DNA from: Sphingomonas faeni | GTDB lineage: Bacteria; Pseudomonadota; Alphaproteobacteria; Sphingomonadales; Sphingomonadaceae | Length of the DNA stretch: 64,000 bases | Reading direction: 5' to 3' | Assembly (NCBI RefSeq): GCF_003053745.1 | Contig: NZ_QAYE01000002.1 | Coordinates: forward strand, 1 to 64,000 | Shown here: piece by piece, positions 35,301-43,204 of the stretch | Layout: each line of letters begins with the position of its first letter | Numbering within the stretch: the first letter of the stretch is position 1 | The notes under the pieces: generated by a model | Told to the model about the DNA's origin: nothing | The model's input: the letters and a program-made list of their open reading frames with translations, nothing else | Databases searched by the model: none | Made by a program: the position numbers and the translations under genes

Positions 35301-35941
35301 CCGAACACCTGAACCTCGATATGCCGCGCGCGCGCGACGTAGCGTTCGAGGAACACGCCGCCGTCGCCGAAATTGCCTGCGCCGAGGCGGGCTACGGTGG
35401 CGAAGCCCTCGCGGATATCGGCTTCGTCGGCACAGACCTTCATGCCGATGCCGCCGCCGCCCGCGGTCGCCTTGAGGATGACCGGGTAGCCGATCCCCGC
35501 CGCCGCCTCGACCGCAGCGGCTTCGTCCTGGAGCAGGTCGGTGCCGGGTGCGAGCGGCACGCCCTGCGCGGCGGCGAGATCGCGTGCGGTATGCTTCAGG
35601 CCGAAGGCGCGAATGTTGTCGGGGGTCGGACCGATGAACGCGATGCCGCGCGCGGCGCATGCCTCGGCGAAGGCGGTGTTCTCGGACAGGAAGCCATAAC
35701 CGGGATGGATCGCCTCGGCGCCGGTCGCCTCGGCCGCGGCGAGGATCGCTTCTACATTGAGGTAGCTCTCTGCCGCTGGCGGTGGACCGATCCGGACCGC
35801 CTCGTCGGCCTGGGCAACGTGCGCGGACCCGGCGTCGGCGTCGCTGAACACCGCGACCGAACCGACGCCCATCGTCTTCAGCGTGCGGATGATGCGGCAG
35901 GCGATCGCGCCGCGATTGGCGATCAGGACCTTTTTGAACAT
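32330..35941 (-). CDS. Urea/guanidine carboxylase (biotin-dependent)
   Basis: 1203 residues from the ATG at 35941, overlapping the preceding DUF1989 stop by one base. Order: biotin carboxylase (1-450; KATAGGGGIGMKV), then KipA/KipI-like carboxyltransferase halves (about 470-1090), and a C-terminal biotinyl domain with EAMKMES (Lys about 1167). Established work showed that many bacterial 'urea carboxylases' encoded with a DUF1989 pair are guanidine carboxylases, and that context is present here. The product, carboxyguanidine, would be deiminated to allophanate. The substrate-defining residue in the carboxyltransferase site cannot be assigned without an alignment. Confidence 0.92.
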   Translation of the reverse strand: MFKKVLIANRGAIACRIIRTLKTMGVGSVAVFSDADAGSAHVAQADEAVRIGPPPAAESYLNVEAILAAAEATGAEAIHPGYGFLSENTAFAEACAARGIAFIGPTPDNIRAFGLKHTARDLAAAQGVPLAPGTDLLQDEAAAVEAAAGIGYPVILKATAGGGGIGMKVCADEADIREGFATVARLGAGNFGDGGVFLERYVARARHIEVQVFGDGAGSVVALGERDCSLQRRNQKVVEETPAPLLPAATRQALIDAAVRLTAAADYRSAGTVEFLYDAERDDFFFLEVNTRLQVEHGITEQVTGVDLVEWMVRGGAGDFAFLDGFEAKPVGASIQVRLYAEDPAQDYRPSSGRLVGVSFPEGPRVDSWIAAGTEVSSWYDPMLAKLIVTAPTRDAAVKAMQDALDHTSIAGIETNLDWLRTVVRSPVFTSGEVSTRALADIAYTPRSIRVLAGGASTTVQDYPGRLGLWDVGVPPSGPMDALAFRLGNRLLGNAEDTAGLEITAAGPTLLFNVATRICLTGADFGAVVDGTPVSSYEPIDIAAGQILKIGRVAAGGMRGYIAIAGGLDVPLFLGSRSAFTLGEFGGHAGRAVMTGDTLHLARTDPPSVRAATLALADRPAITREWTLSVLYGPHGAPDFFTSDDIAMLRSTAWKVHYNSNRTGVRLLGPKPHWARKDGGEAGLHPSNIHDNAYAIGAVDFTGDMPIILGPDGPSLGGFVCPFVVAQADLWKVGQLAPGDSVRFAPIDNATAVAAEQAQDQLVATLSASTAEPAESDNALGSPILRAIEAQGVRPAVTYRQQGDRNLLVEYGPIMLDLELRLRVHALMLEVEKAALAGIIDVTPGIRSLQIHYDSRQLSQASLLDALAAAEERLGGLDDFEIPSRVIYLPLSWKDPAIYQTIDKYMESVRDDAPWCPDNIEFIRRVNGLDSIDDVQRIVFDAEYLVMGLGDVYLGAPVATPIDPRHRLVTTKYNPARTWTPPNVVGIGGAYMCIYGMEGPGGYQLFGRTIQVWNAWRQTDAFRDGKPWLLRFFDRIRFFPVSHDELTEWRRDFPLGRRAIRIEEEVFRLSEYRAFLADNAPSITAFQVQRQAAFDDERADWERNGEFDRVAALTEEADAGAATAEIDVPEGCELVEAPFGGSLWKLLVAVGAEVTEGDTIGIIEAMKMESPVISPVTGTIRRIYVQERQPLSPGGAMLAVEVA

Positions 35942-36564
35942 CACGCCGAAACCTGCATGCGCACAGGCGTCGGGTTGAAGCCGTTGCAGGGATTGTTGAC
36001 CTGGGGGCAGTTGGACACGACCACGATGACGTCCATGTCGGCGCGCAGATCGACGGTCAGTCCGGGCGCGGAGATGCCGTCGACGATGCCAAGCGTGCCG
36101 TCCGCCTCGACCGGCACGTTCATGAAAAAGTTGATGTTCGACACCATGTCCCGCTTGCCGCGTCCCGCACGGACGTTCGCGTCGAGGAAGTTGTCGACGC
36201 AGCTATGCTGGGCCTTCGTATGGTGGCCGTAGCGCAAGGTGTTGGACTCGCACGAGCAGGCGCCGCCGATCGTGTCGTGATAGGCGACGCTGGTGCCGGT
36301 GATCGTCATCATCGGCCGACCTTCGTTCGACAACAGCACCGCGCCCTCGCGCAGGAACAGGTTGCGCTGTGCCGCTATCGTGTCCTGTGCGCTGTACCGT
36401 TCGGAATCGTCGGCTGCGGCGTACATCAGGAAATCGACCGCCTGATTGCCTTCGAGATCGACAATGCGCAGCGTTTCACCAGCGGCGATGCGGTGCATCC
36501 ACGGTGCGCGGGCAGGGACGATCTCGTCGTGGCGGATGGTACCGGGGTGGGGGGAAGTGGTCAT
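35941..36564 (-). CDS. DUF1989 protein, carboxyguanidine deiminase subunit (UAAP2-like)
   Basis: 207 residues, the shorter of two DUF1989 paralogues (formerly urea-carboxylase-associated protein 2). Conserved features are an N-terminal R-I-V-D-L-E-G-N-Q-A-V-D-F block, a cysteine cluster (IGGACSCESN), HHTKAQHSC and the C-terminal ADMDVIVVVSNCPQVNNPCN. Homologous pairs form the heteromeric carboxyguanidine deiminase CgdAB, which converts carboxyguanidine to allophanate and ammonia. It starts nine bases after its partner gene and its stop overlaps the carboxylase start. Which subunit it equals is not decided here. Confidence 0.85.
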   Translation of the reverse strand: MTTSPHPGTIRHDEIVPARAPWMHRIAAGETLRIVDLEGNQAVDFLMYAAADDSERYSAQDTIAAQRNLFLREGAVLLSNEGRPMMTITGTSVAYHDTIGGACSCESNTLRYGHHTKAQHSCVDNFLDANVRAGRGKRDMVSNINFFMNVPVEADGTLGIVDGISAPGLTVDLRADMDVIVVVSNCPQVNNPCNGFNPTPVRMQVSA

Positions 36565-36573
36565 GTCGGTCCT

Positions 36574-37383
36574 TCAGCGCGCGTACAAATCTTCGGTGTT
36601 GAGAAAGGCGCGGAGCCCCTCGGGCGTCGCGGAGCGTACAGGGTCGTCCTCAGCGGCCGGTTCGCCACGCCACGCCGTCGCGCGCAGCGGCGTCACCGTG
36701 AAATCGGCGCGGGTGTCGAGCACGTGAGGGCAGTTCGCGAGCACGACGATCAGGTCCATTTCCGCGCGCAGGACGAGCGTCCGGCCAGGCGGGAAGGGGC
36801 CGATCTCGGGCAGGGTGGCGCCGTCCTCGGCGATCCGGACGCCCTTGAACCAGTTGATGCAGGGGTGGACGTCCTTGCGACCGAGCCCGTGCCTCGCGAC
36901 ACCCAGCATGAAGCGGTCGCGCGCGTTCGGATGCGCGCCGTAATTCTTGCCGTCCCCGTAAGCGCGCGCGTTGGATGCTTCGTTCGATGCGCCGCAAAAC
37001 GCGTCGTGCGTGCCGGCGTCGTCTGCGAGGATGGTCATCATCACGCGGCCCATGTCCGACAGCAGCAGCCGACCCGCACCCAGATAGCCGTTCCACTGCA
37101 CCTTGAGCGTGTCGGCGACGTTCAGCCGTTCGGTCGGCGTCTCGGCGTTGAAGACCAGCATCGAGGCGCAGGCGTCGCCGGCGACGTCGATCAGCCGCAG
37201 GCGTGTGCCGCGCGCGATCCGGCGCGACGTGTAGCCCGCAGGGGCGACGGTCTCTTCCCAGACGGTTTCGCCGGGGGCGTCGGCGGCAACGGCGGGGAGA
37301 GTGGGCATCGCCTCTACCCGGGTGCCCGTCATCGCGCGGGCGTGATCGCGGGCGCCGTACGGATCGGCGGTGGTCGTCGTCAT
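36574..37383 (-). CDS. DUF1989 protein, carboxyguanidine deiminase subunit (UAAP1-like)
   Basis: 269 residues from the ATG at 37383, overlapping the ABC ATPase stop as ATGA. It is the longer DUF1989 paralogue: RLRLIDVAGDACASMLVFN, then FCGASNEASNARAYGDG, and LRAEMDLIVVLANCPHVLD. It shares the fold and end motif with its neighbour at 35941-36564. The pair is expected to act as one enzyme on the carboxylase product. The frame remains open far upstream, but that sequence is the ATPase gene read out of frame, so the ATG at 37383 is the real start. Confidence 0.85.
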   Translation of the reverse strand: MTTTTADPYGARDHARAMTGTRVEAMPTLPAVAADAPGETVWEETVAPAGYTSRRIARGTRLRLIDVAGDACASMLVFNAETPTERLNVADTLKVQWNGYLGAGRLLLSDMGRVMMTILADDAGTHDAFCGASNEASNARAYGDGKNYGAHPNARDRFMLGVARHGLGRKDVHPCINWFKGVRIAEDGATLPEIGPFPPGRTLVLRAEMDLIVVLANCPHVLDTRADFTVTPLRATAWRGEPAAEDDPVRSATPEGLRAFLNTEDLYAR

Positions 37384-38186
37384 GCGAAGGGTCTCCGTGG
37401 AAGATCGGGCCGTGGAAGATCGCCAACACCGATCGCGTCGACGAGCGCCTGCGGTGGCAGGGTCTTGCGATCGAGCGGCAGGTCGTAGGTGGTGGTGGCG
37501 CCGAAGCGGTGCGGCGCGTGCGGATCGTGGCGGCGCTTGTCGAAGGCGAGCACGCGCGTACCAAGCTTGAACGCCTCGCCGATGTCGTGCGTCACCATCA
37601 CAATGGTCAGCCCGCGCTCCTGCCAGAGCCTGGTGATGAGCGCGTGCATGTCGAGGCGGATGCCCGGATCGAGCGCGCCGAACGGCTCGTCGAGCAGGAG
37701 GATGCGGGGATGCTTGACCAGCGCCTGCGCAATCGCGAGCCGCTGCTGCATGCCGCCCGACATCTGTGCCGGATAGACGTCGAGGCTGTGATCGAGGCCG
37801 ACCGCGGCGAGCATCTCGACCGCGGTGTCGCGCGCTGCACGCCGCTGCGCCCCGAACAGTCGCGCGGCAAAGGGCGCCTGCGCACATTCGAGCCCGAACA
37901 TCACGTTGCGCAGCGCGGTGAGGTGCGGGAACACCGAATAGCGCTGGAACACGACGCCGCGATCGGGGCCGCATTTGGCGCGCATCGACTTGCCATCGAG
38001 CAGCACTGCGCCGCGGGTCGGCGCTTCCTGGCCGAGGATGAGGCGGAGGAACGTGCTCTTGCCGGCACCCGACGGGCCGACCACCGCGACGAAGCTGCGC
38101 TCGGCGATCTTGAGCGAGACGCGTTCGAGCACGATCTTGTCGCCATATTCGACCCAGATGTTGCGGAGTTCCAGAAGCGGGGTCAC
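37380..38186 (-). CDS. ABC transporter ATPase (NitT/TauT type)
   Basis: 268 residues from a GTG at 38186 that overlaps the permease stop as GTGA; an ATG at 38207 would overlap more. Walker A GPSGAGKST, Q-loop in VVFQRYSVFPHL, signature MSGGMQQR, Walker B ILLLDEPFGALDP and the switch His (VTHDIGEA) are complete. It energises uptake with the permease and binding protein encoded upstream. The C-terminal 40 residues (RFGATTTYDLPLDRKTLPPQ) are typical of the transporter found with urea/guanidine carboxylase genes. Confidence 0.92.
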   Translation of the reverse strand: MTPLLELRNIWVEYGDKIVLERVSLKIAERSFVAVVGPSGAGKSTFLRLILGQEAPTRGAVLLDGKSMRAKCGPDRGVVFQRYSVFPHLTALRNVMFGLECAQAPFAARLFGAQRRAARDTAVEMLAAVGLDHSLDVYPAQMSGGMQQRLAIAQALVKHPRILLLDEPFGALDPGIRLDMHALITRLWQERGLTIVMVTHDIGEAFKLGTRVLAFDKRRHDPHAPHRFGATTTYDLPLDRKTLPPQALVDAIGVGDLPRPDLPRRPFA

Positions 38187-39001
38187 CGGCCGCCCCCATG
38201 TGCCCAAGGGAAGCCGCGGCGGCTGACGAACAGCAACAGTGCATCGGCAGCGATCGCGAGCAGCGAGATCCAGGCGACGTAGGGCAGGATGATGTCCATC
38301 GCGAAATAGCGCCGGACCAGGAAGATGCGGTAGCCGAGCCCGACATCGGAGGCGACGGCCTCGGACGCGATCAGGAACACCCAGGCCGGGCCCATCGACA
38401 GCCGTAGCGCCTCGATCAGGCGCGGCATCAACTGCGGCAGGGCAACGCGGATCGCCAATTGCCAGCTGTTGGCGCCGAGGGTCTGCGCCTTGACGGTCTG
38501 CTCGACGGGCAGGTTGGCGACGAAGCTCGTCAGGTCGCGCGTCATGAACGGTGCGATGCCGATTGCAATCAGCGCGATCTTCGAGGCTTCGTCGAGCCCG
38601 AGCACGATGAACAGGATCGGCAGCACCGCGACCGGCGGGATGACCGCGATCACCGCGACCGTCGGGCCGAGCACGGCGCGCGCGAGCGGCATGACGCCGA
38701 GCAGCAGGCCGAGGACCAGCGCGCTCGCAGTCGCAATGGCGAGGCCGATGGCGAGGCGATAGAGGCTGGCCAGCGTATCGGCGACGAGGATGACGCGATC
38801 GGTCGAGGGATCGCGATCGGTGGTGAACCCGCGAATGGCCTGCGCCATCGCCTCGAAGGTCGGCAGCACCTTGTCGGCAGGGTTCTCAAGGTGGCGCGCT
38901 TCGGAGGCGAGCAGGTAGACGAACAGCAGCGCCACGATCGGCAGCGCGCCCAGCAGAAGCTGCGCTCCGCGGCCGAGGCGGATATCGACAAGCCGCGTCA
39001 A
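38183..39001 (-). CDS. ABC transporter permease (NitT/TauT type)
   Basis: 272 residues with six or so transmembrane helices and an EAA-type loop (AQTLGANSWQLAIRVALPQL). The best available start is a TTG at 39001: no ATG lies in frame before an upstream stop, and AAGG sits ten bases ahead. It pairs with the ATPase (four-base overlap) and the binding protein gene 164 bases upstream. Probable cargo is guanidine or urea, from gene context. Confidence 0.88.
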   Translation of the reverse strand: MTRLVDIRLGRGAQLLLGALPIVALLFVYLLASEARHLENPADKVLPTFEAMAQAIRGFTTDRDPSTDRVILVADTLASLYRLAIGLAIATASALVLGLLLGVMPLARAVLGPTVAVIAVIPPVAVLPILFIVLGLDEASKIALIAIGIAPFMTRDLTSFVANLPVEQTVKAQTLGANSWQLAIRVALPQLMPRLIEALRLSMGPAWVFLIASEAVASDVGLGYRIFLVRRYFAMDIILPYVAWISLLAIAADALLLFVSRRGFPWAHGGGR

Positions 39002-39165
39002 CGCCGATGCCTTGCGTCGGTGCGGTTGCGCCGGTCGGTCGTCTTGCTGGAATGTTGTGGCAGTATGCTCATCTCATCCCCGGATTTCATGCATGCCGAC
39101 GGCACGGCGTGAGATCCGTCGGAACGGCTGTCCCGACGTCACTCTTCTGTTCAGTCGACGCGAGG

Positions 39166-40260
39166 CTACAGCTTGCCGTCCGCCGCCAGCTTCATGTAGC
39201 TCGGGTCGAACCGCAGCTTCACGTTCTTGGTATCGCCGAGCGTCTTGCCGCCGGCGAAGGTGATGCCGATCGTGTCGACGGACTTCGCGCTCGGCCCGAA
39301 CAGGCCGTGGGCGAAGCTGAACTGACGGACCCTGTCGGTCACCGTGATCAGGTCCGGGTTCTCCGCATAGGCGACCGCGTCCTGCGGCTTCGCGTACAGG
39401 TGCGTCGTCTTGAGCTGTTCGTCGAAACTCGCCTCGGTCGTGCCGGCAGCCTTCGCCATGGTCGCGCGCGCGGCACGGCCCGCGGCGTCGTTGCGGGTCA
39501 TGATCGCCATCGTCTCGTACCAGATGCCGGCGAGCGCCTTGCCGAGGTTCGGGTTGGCCTTGAGCGTCGCGGTGCTGACGTTGAGCGTGTCGAGGATCTC
39601 GTTGGGGATCTTCGAGCTGTCGAACACCTGCGTGGCGCCTGGCGTCGCGCGGATCGTCGACAGCTGCGGGTTCCAGGTCACGACCGCGTTCACGGTCGGG
39701 GAGGCGAATGCCCCGACGATGTCGGCGTCGCCGGTATTCACCGTCTTCACGTCGGCGAGCTTCATGCCGCTCAGTTCCAGCCCGCGCGCGAGCAGGAAAT
39801 GCGAGACCGACAGTTCGACCAGCTTGACCGAGCGACCCTTGATGTCGGCCATCGTCCGGCCGTTCTTGAGCACCACGCCGTCATTGCCGTCGGAATAATC
39901 GCCGATCAGCAGCACGGTGGTATCCTTGCCCCCCGCGGCCGGAATGGTCAGCGCATCCATCGTCGTGCAGACCACGCCGTCGAGCTTGCCGGCGGCGTAT
40001 TGGTTGACCGATTCGACATAGTCGTTGACCTGCACCATCCGGATCTCGATGCCGTATTTGTCGGCCCATTTCTTCACGATGCCGGACTGTTGCGCGTAGG
40101 CCCAGGGCATCCACCCAGTGTAGATCGACCAGCCGATCGTGAAGTCCTTTTTCACGACGCCTGCGCCAGTCGCGGATCCCGACGGCTTGCTGCCGCAACC
40201 GCCTAGCGCGAGCAGTACAGCGACGGCTGCGACGCCATTCAGCCACGGTCGAGACACCAT
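39166..40260 (-). CDS. ABC transporter substrate-binding lipoprotein ('urea' type, NitT/TauT-like)
   Basis: 364 residues from the ATG at 40260 (AAGGGG upstream; a GTG at 40269 is an alternative). Lipobox LLALGGC (Cys22) followed by a periplasmic-binding fold: FTIGWSIYTGWMPWAYAQ, VQVNDYVESVNQYAAGKLDG. This is the binding protein annotated as 'putative urea ABC transporter' that co-occurs with urea/guanidine carboxylase genes. It captures the substrate in the periplasm. Its leader holds a 61-base imperfect hairpin (40286-40346). Confidence 0.9.
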   Translation of the reverse strand: MVSRPWLNGVAAVAVLLALGGCGSKPSGSATGAGVVKKDFTIGWSIYTGWMPWAYAQQSGIVKKWADKYGIEIRMVQVNDYVESVNQYAAGKLDGVVCTTMDALTIPAAGGKDTTVLLIGDYSDGNDGVVLKNGRTMADIKGRSVKLVELSVSHFLLARGLELSGMKLADVKTVNTGDADIVGAFASPTVNAVVTWNPQLSTIRATPGATQVFDSSKIPNEILDTLNVSTATLKANPNLGKALAGIWYETMAIMTRNDAAGRAARATMAKAAGTTEASFDEQLKTTHLYAKPQDAVAYAENPDLITVTDRVRQFSFAHGLFGPSAKSVDTIGITFAGGKTLGDTKNVKLRFDPSYMKLAADGKL

Positions 40261-40285
40261 CAAGCACACCCCTTAGCCATCCGAT

Positions 40286-40346
40286 GATGCCAGCGCGCCG
40301 TTGTCCTTCGGTATGACCGGGAACAAGCACGGCGTATGCCGGCATC
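40286..40346 (-). promoter_or_regulatory. Long leader hairpin before the transporter operon
   Basis: GATGCC (40286) pairs with GGCATC (40346), then CGCCGT with ACGGCG, TTGT..CC with GG.ACAA and CGGT with ACCG, giving a nearly continuous 61-base palindrome ending 25 bases before the ATG. On the coding strand the 3' half has the strings CCCGGTCA, GGACAA and CGGCGC in that order. The guanidine-III aptamer has the same strings, but here seven extra bases occur and the ACGA element of that aptamer is not found. It may be a riboswitch relative, an attenuator or a LysR operator. Confidence 0.4.
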
Positions 40347-40421
40347 ACCTCTTTGGCGACGTTGGCCTGCCGGAGATCATCGATGAAGAGGCAAAATAAT
40401 GATGAAAGGCATAGACGAAAT

Positions 40422-41363
40422 CTATCCCCTGCGTTGCGCCCTATGCCTTCGGGTGACTTCGTCCAAAAACAACTGTGTGGCAGTATCGCGTGATGGCTCG
40501 GCCCGCGCGAGTAGGAAGATGTCGTAGGCGGGCTCCGCATCGGCGTACAGCAGCGGCCATAAGCGTCCCTTCGCGACCGCGTCCGCAGCGGCGAGCACTG
40601 GCAGGAATCCGATGCCGACGCCAAGGCTGATCAGTCGGGCCGCCTCGTTGATGTCCTCCGCATGACCGTTCGCCTTCGTGCCAAGACGGTAGCGACGGCG
40701 AAGGCGGGTGATGGTGTCGAGTTCGTCCTCGCCGGTCAGGACGAAGCCCTCGTCCTTCAGTTCGCCCAGCCGCTCGACGCGGTGCCCGAACAGGGGGTGG
40801 CTGCGCGCGCAGTAGAGTTGCTGGCGTTCGACGAACAGCGGTTCGTAGACCAGGCTGCTCCGCGCGTTGCTGTCGTAACCGACGCCGATCTCTGCCTCGC
40901 CATGCTCCAGCGCGTCGAGCACCGCGCGCCAGGGCGAGACGCGAATCTCGATATGGATGTTGGGATTGCGGCGGTGGAAGCTGGCGATCGCTTCGTCGAA
41001 CTCGGTGGAGGTGACCGCGGAAATCAGCTGGATGCGGACGATGCCCTCGACCCGCTTGGTTGCCTGCGCGACCTGATGCGGCACCATCCTTGCCGCCTCG
41101 AGCATCTCTTCGCAGATGCCGAGCAGGGCGGTGCCGGCGGCCGTCATCTCGACCCCGGACGAGGAGCGGTTCAGCAGCTGTTCGCCGACCTGTTCTTCCA
41201 GCCGTTTCAGCGCGGCGCTGATGCTCGGCTGCTGCTTGTTCAGTTTTCGGGCGGCCGCGCCGATACCGCCGGCGCGAACGATCTCGACGAAGGTCCGCAG
41301 CAGGTTCCAGTCGACCCGACTGGCGAACGTCTTGTCAGGCAGGAACGGGCTATCGACCAAACA
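40422..41363 (-). CDS. LysR-family transcriptional regulator
   Basis: 313 residues from the ATG at 41363 with TGGAGC upstream. N-terminal HTH (DWNLLRTFVEIVRAGGIGAA, then KLNKQQPSISAALKRLEEQV) and a LysR substrate-binding domain. It is read in the same direction as the transporter genes, 161 bases ahead of the binding protein gene, so it probably controls that operon through the intervening sequence. Effector presumably guanidine, urea or a nitrogen signal; not shown by sequence. Confidence 0.88.
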   Translation of the reverse strand, partial: CLVDSPFLPDKTFASRVDWNLLRTFVEIVRAGGIGAAARKLNKQQPSISAALKRLEEQVGEQLLNRSSSGVEMTAAGTALLGICEEMLEAARMVPHQVAQATKRVEGIVRIQLISAVTSTEFDEAIASFHRRNPNIHIEIRVSPWRAVLDALEHGEAEIGVGYDSNARSSLVYEPLFVERQQLYCARSHPLFGHRVERLGELKDEGFVLTGEDELDTITRLRRRYRLGTKANGHAEDINEAARLISLGVGIGFLPVLAAADAVAKGRLWPLLYADAEPAYDIFLLARAEPSRDTATQLFLDEVTRRHRAQRRG

Positions 41364-41469
41364 CATGGCTCCAGGATCTTGGAGCGCATCTTTAGCCGCG
41401 CGACGTTCATACGCAACGTGCGCCCGGAATTCATGAGGGAGCATGGGGAACCGGGTCGATCGTCGCTAG

Positions 41470-42150
41470 CTATGCGCCCAGCAGGCGTCGTCGGAACAGC
41501 GCCTTGATCCGCCGATCTTCCAGAACCCGCCCGACGGCATAGAGTGCTGCGAACATGCCCGCAAAAACATAGGCAGGCGTCGGCGACGGCTTCTTGTCGT
41601 CCTCGTCCTTCTTGCTCTTCTTCTTGGGTGGGTCGGGCTCGGGAGCGCCCAGAGCCTTGTCGATCGGGTTCAGCACCACGGGCGGTTTCTTGACCTCGGG
41701 TTTCTTGCCCTTGGCCTCGGTCCTCGCCTGCTCGAACTTGCCGAGGACGATCGTCGCCTGCGCGAACGCAAGAAACAGCAGCGGCGCGAGGAAGCAGAAC
41801 AGCAACGCACGACTGGCCAGCCGGTATCGCAACACCAGCCCGGCGGCACCCGGTTCGATCCGCAGGACGCCGCCGTCGAATACCGCCATCTTGTCCTGTG
41901 CAGGCTGCCCTTGCTTGCGAAACGTCAGCGAGTTGCCTGCCCGGTCGCGCGTTGTACCGGTCTGCTGGAACAGCGGGTCGAGCCGGTCGAAGGCGTCGTC
42001 AGCAGAGTCTCCCGGCACGAGCGCGAGACTCCCCTCGACGTGCCAGATCCCGTCGATGAAGCGCCGATAGACGGAGTATCCCAGCGATGCGCGTGGGGAC
42101 GTTGAGTCGAGCGCCGTGGCTCGGTCTGCGGTGGTTGCGGCTGCGGTCAT
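41470..42150 (-). CDS. Hypothetical membrane protein coupled to hydroxylase copy 1
   Basis: 226 residues. The ATG at 42150 overlaps the hydroxylase stop as ATGA, so the two are translated together. The N-terminal part is soluble (SVYRRFIDGIWHVEGSLALV). One hydrophobic segment (about 126-147) is followed by a very charged, proline-rich cytosolic-type linker (PKKKSKKDEDDKKPSPTP) and a second hydrophobic segment near the C-terminus. No domain recognised. It may be a partner or electron-transfer scaffold for the hydroxylase (inference). Confidence 0.65.
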   Translation of the reverse strand: MTAAATTADRATALDSTSPRASLGYSVYRRFIDGIWHVEGSLALVPGDSADDAFDRLDPLFQQTGTTRDRAGNSLTFRKQGQPAQDKMAVFDGGVLRIEPGAAGLVLRYRLASRALLFCFLAPLLFLAFAQATIVLGKFEQARTEAKGKKPEVKKPPVVLNPIDKALGAPEPDPPKKKSKKDEDDKKPSPTPAYVFAGMFAALYAVGRVLEDRRIKALFRRRLLGA

Positions 42151-43151
42151 TCTGCGGGGACCATCGGGGCCGGCGCCATCGCGCCCATCGACCGCCGACC
42201 GAACCGTTCCTTGGCCGACTTCCACCCTTCCGTGAACGTGTAGGTCATCGTCTCGCGGACCGACATCGGGCGACCGCCTTCCATCCCGAGCAGTTCTGCC
42301 TCGCCGTCGACGCACGTCCCGAACACGCGGTCGATGATCACCCATGTGTTGGAATAATTGCTGCGGCTCGCCTCATAGTCCTGCGAGTGATGCACGCTGT
42401 GATGCTCGGTGGTGTTGAACAGGAAGCGCCACCAGCGCGGCGAATTGAAGCGGACATTGATGTGCTGGTAGGTGCCGACCGCCAGGCCGAAGGCCCCTGC
42501 GAGTAAGGCGGCGCGCGGCACGAAATCGAAGAACCCGCCGATGCCGAGCCCGATCAGGAACAGCTCGACCGGATTGCCGACCGCGCCCTTGTTGACGTTG
42601 AGCTGCGTGATGTAGTGATGCGGCGCGTGCGCGAGCCACAGCGGATGCCAGTTGTGCATCCCGCGGTGCATCCAATACTGCCCGAAATCGAAGACGATCG
42701 AGATCATCAGCGCCTGCACCAGCAGCGGCAGGCCGGTGAACCAGGCGAACTTTTCCCAGTCGAACGAATGCTGGATCGCTTCGATCATCGCACCGTCGCC
42801 GATATAGCTGTCGATCATGCGGACGACGGTGAAGCCGATCCCGACATAGAAGAGATCGGTGGTCAGTTCCTTCCAGGTCAGCCGCCAGCTTTCATGGCGC
42901 GGAGCCAGCCATTCGAGGCCGAGCAGAAGGACCTTGAAGCCGATGCCGATACCGATCGCGGTCGAAGCCTTGGCGATCGAATTGGGCGCGTAGAACCAGA
43001 AGGCTATCAGCGCGAACAGCATCGTGGGCTGGAACCAGGTGAAGAAGATTTGCTTCACCGGGCCGCCTTCGACCTTGGGGATATTTTCCCAGCCCACGAT
43101 GACGGGTGCCTGTGCCCCGATCACTCTCTTGCCGACGCGAACTCCGCTCAT
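42147..43151 (-). CDS. Sterol-desaturase/fatty-acid-hydroxylase-type membrane enzyme (copy 1)
   Basis: 334 residues from the ATG at 43151 (GGGGAT upstream). Several transmembrane helices and the three histidine boxes: HRGMH, HAPHH and EHHSVHH, followed by SRSNYSNTWVIIDRVFGTC. A di-iron oxygenase of the sterol desaturase family, acting on lipid-like substrates. It shares long identical stretches with copy 2 at 25623-26510, but has an extra N-terminal 40 residues or so. Upstream lies a 12-bp inverted repeat (43205-43234). Confidence 0.85.
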   Translation of the reverse strand: MSGVRVGKRVIGAQAPVIVGWENIPKVEGGPVKQIFFTWFQPTMLFALIAFWFYAPNSIAKASTAIGIGIGFKVLLLGLEWLAPRHESWRLTWKELTTDLFYVGIGFTVVRMIDSYIGDGAMIEAIQHSFDWEKFAWFTGLPLLVQALMISIVFDFGQYWMHRGMHNWHPLWLAHAPHHYITQLNVNKGAVGNPVELFLIGLGIGGFFDFVPRAALLAGAFGLAVGTYQHINVRFNSPRWWRFLFNTTEHHSVHHSQDYEASRSNYSNTWVIIDRVFGTCVDGEAELLGMEGGRPMSVRETMTYTFTEGWKSAKERFGRRSMGAMAPAPMVPAE

Positions 43152-43204
43152 ACTATCCCCGCGATGCTCAGTTTCTACGTGGGAGATGCCTGAAAACGGG
43201 GGAC

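Noticed and set aside
36574..38346. A 590-codon open frame reading through the DUF1989 gene and the ABC ATPase region
   Set aside because: Its first 320 codons are the ATPase gene in another frame, arginine/alanine-rich and without domain pattern; the real start is the ATG at 37383.
40261..40421. Guanidine-I (ykkC) riboswitch
   Set aside because: No CUAGGG- or GGUCCGAGAG-type conserved blocks were found; only a weak guanidine-III resemblance remains.
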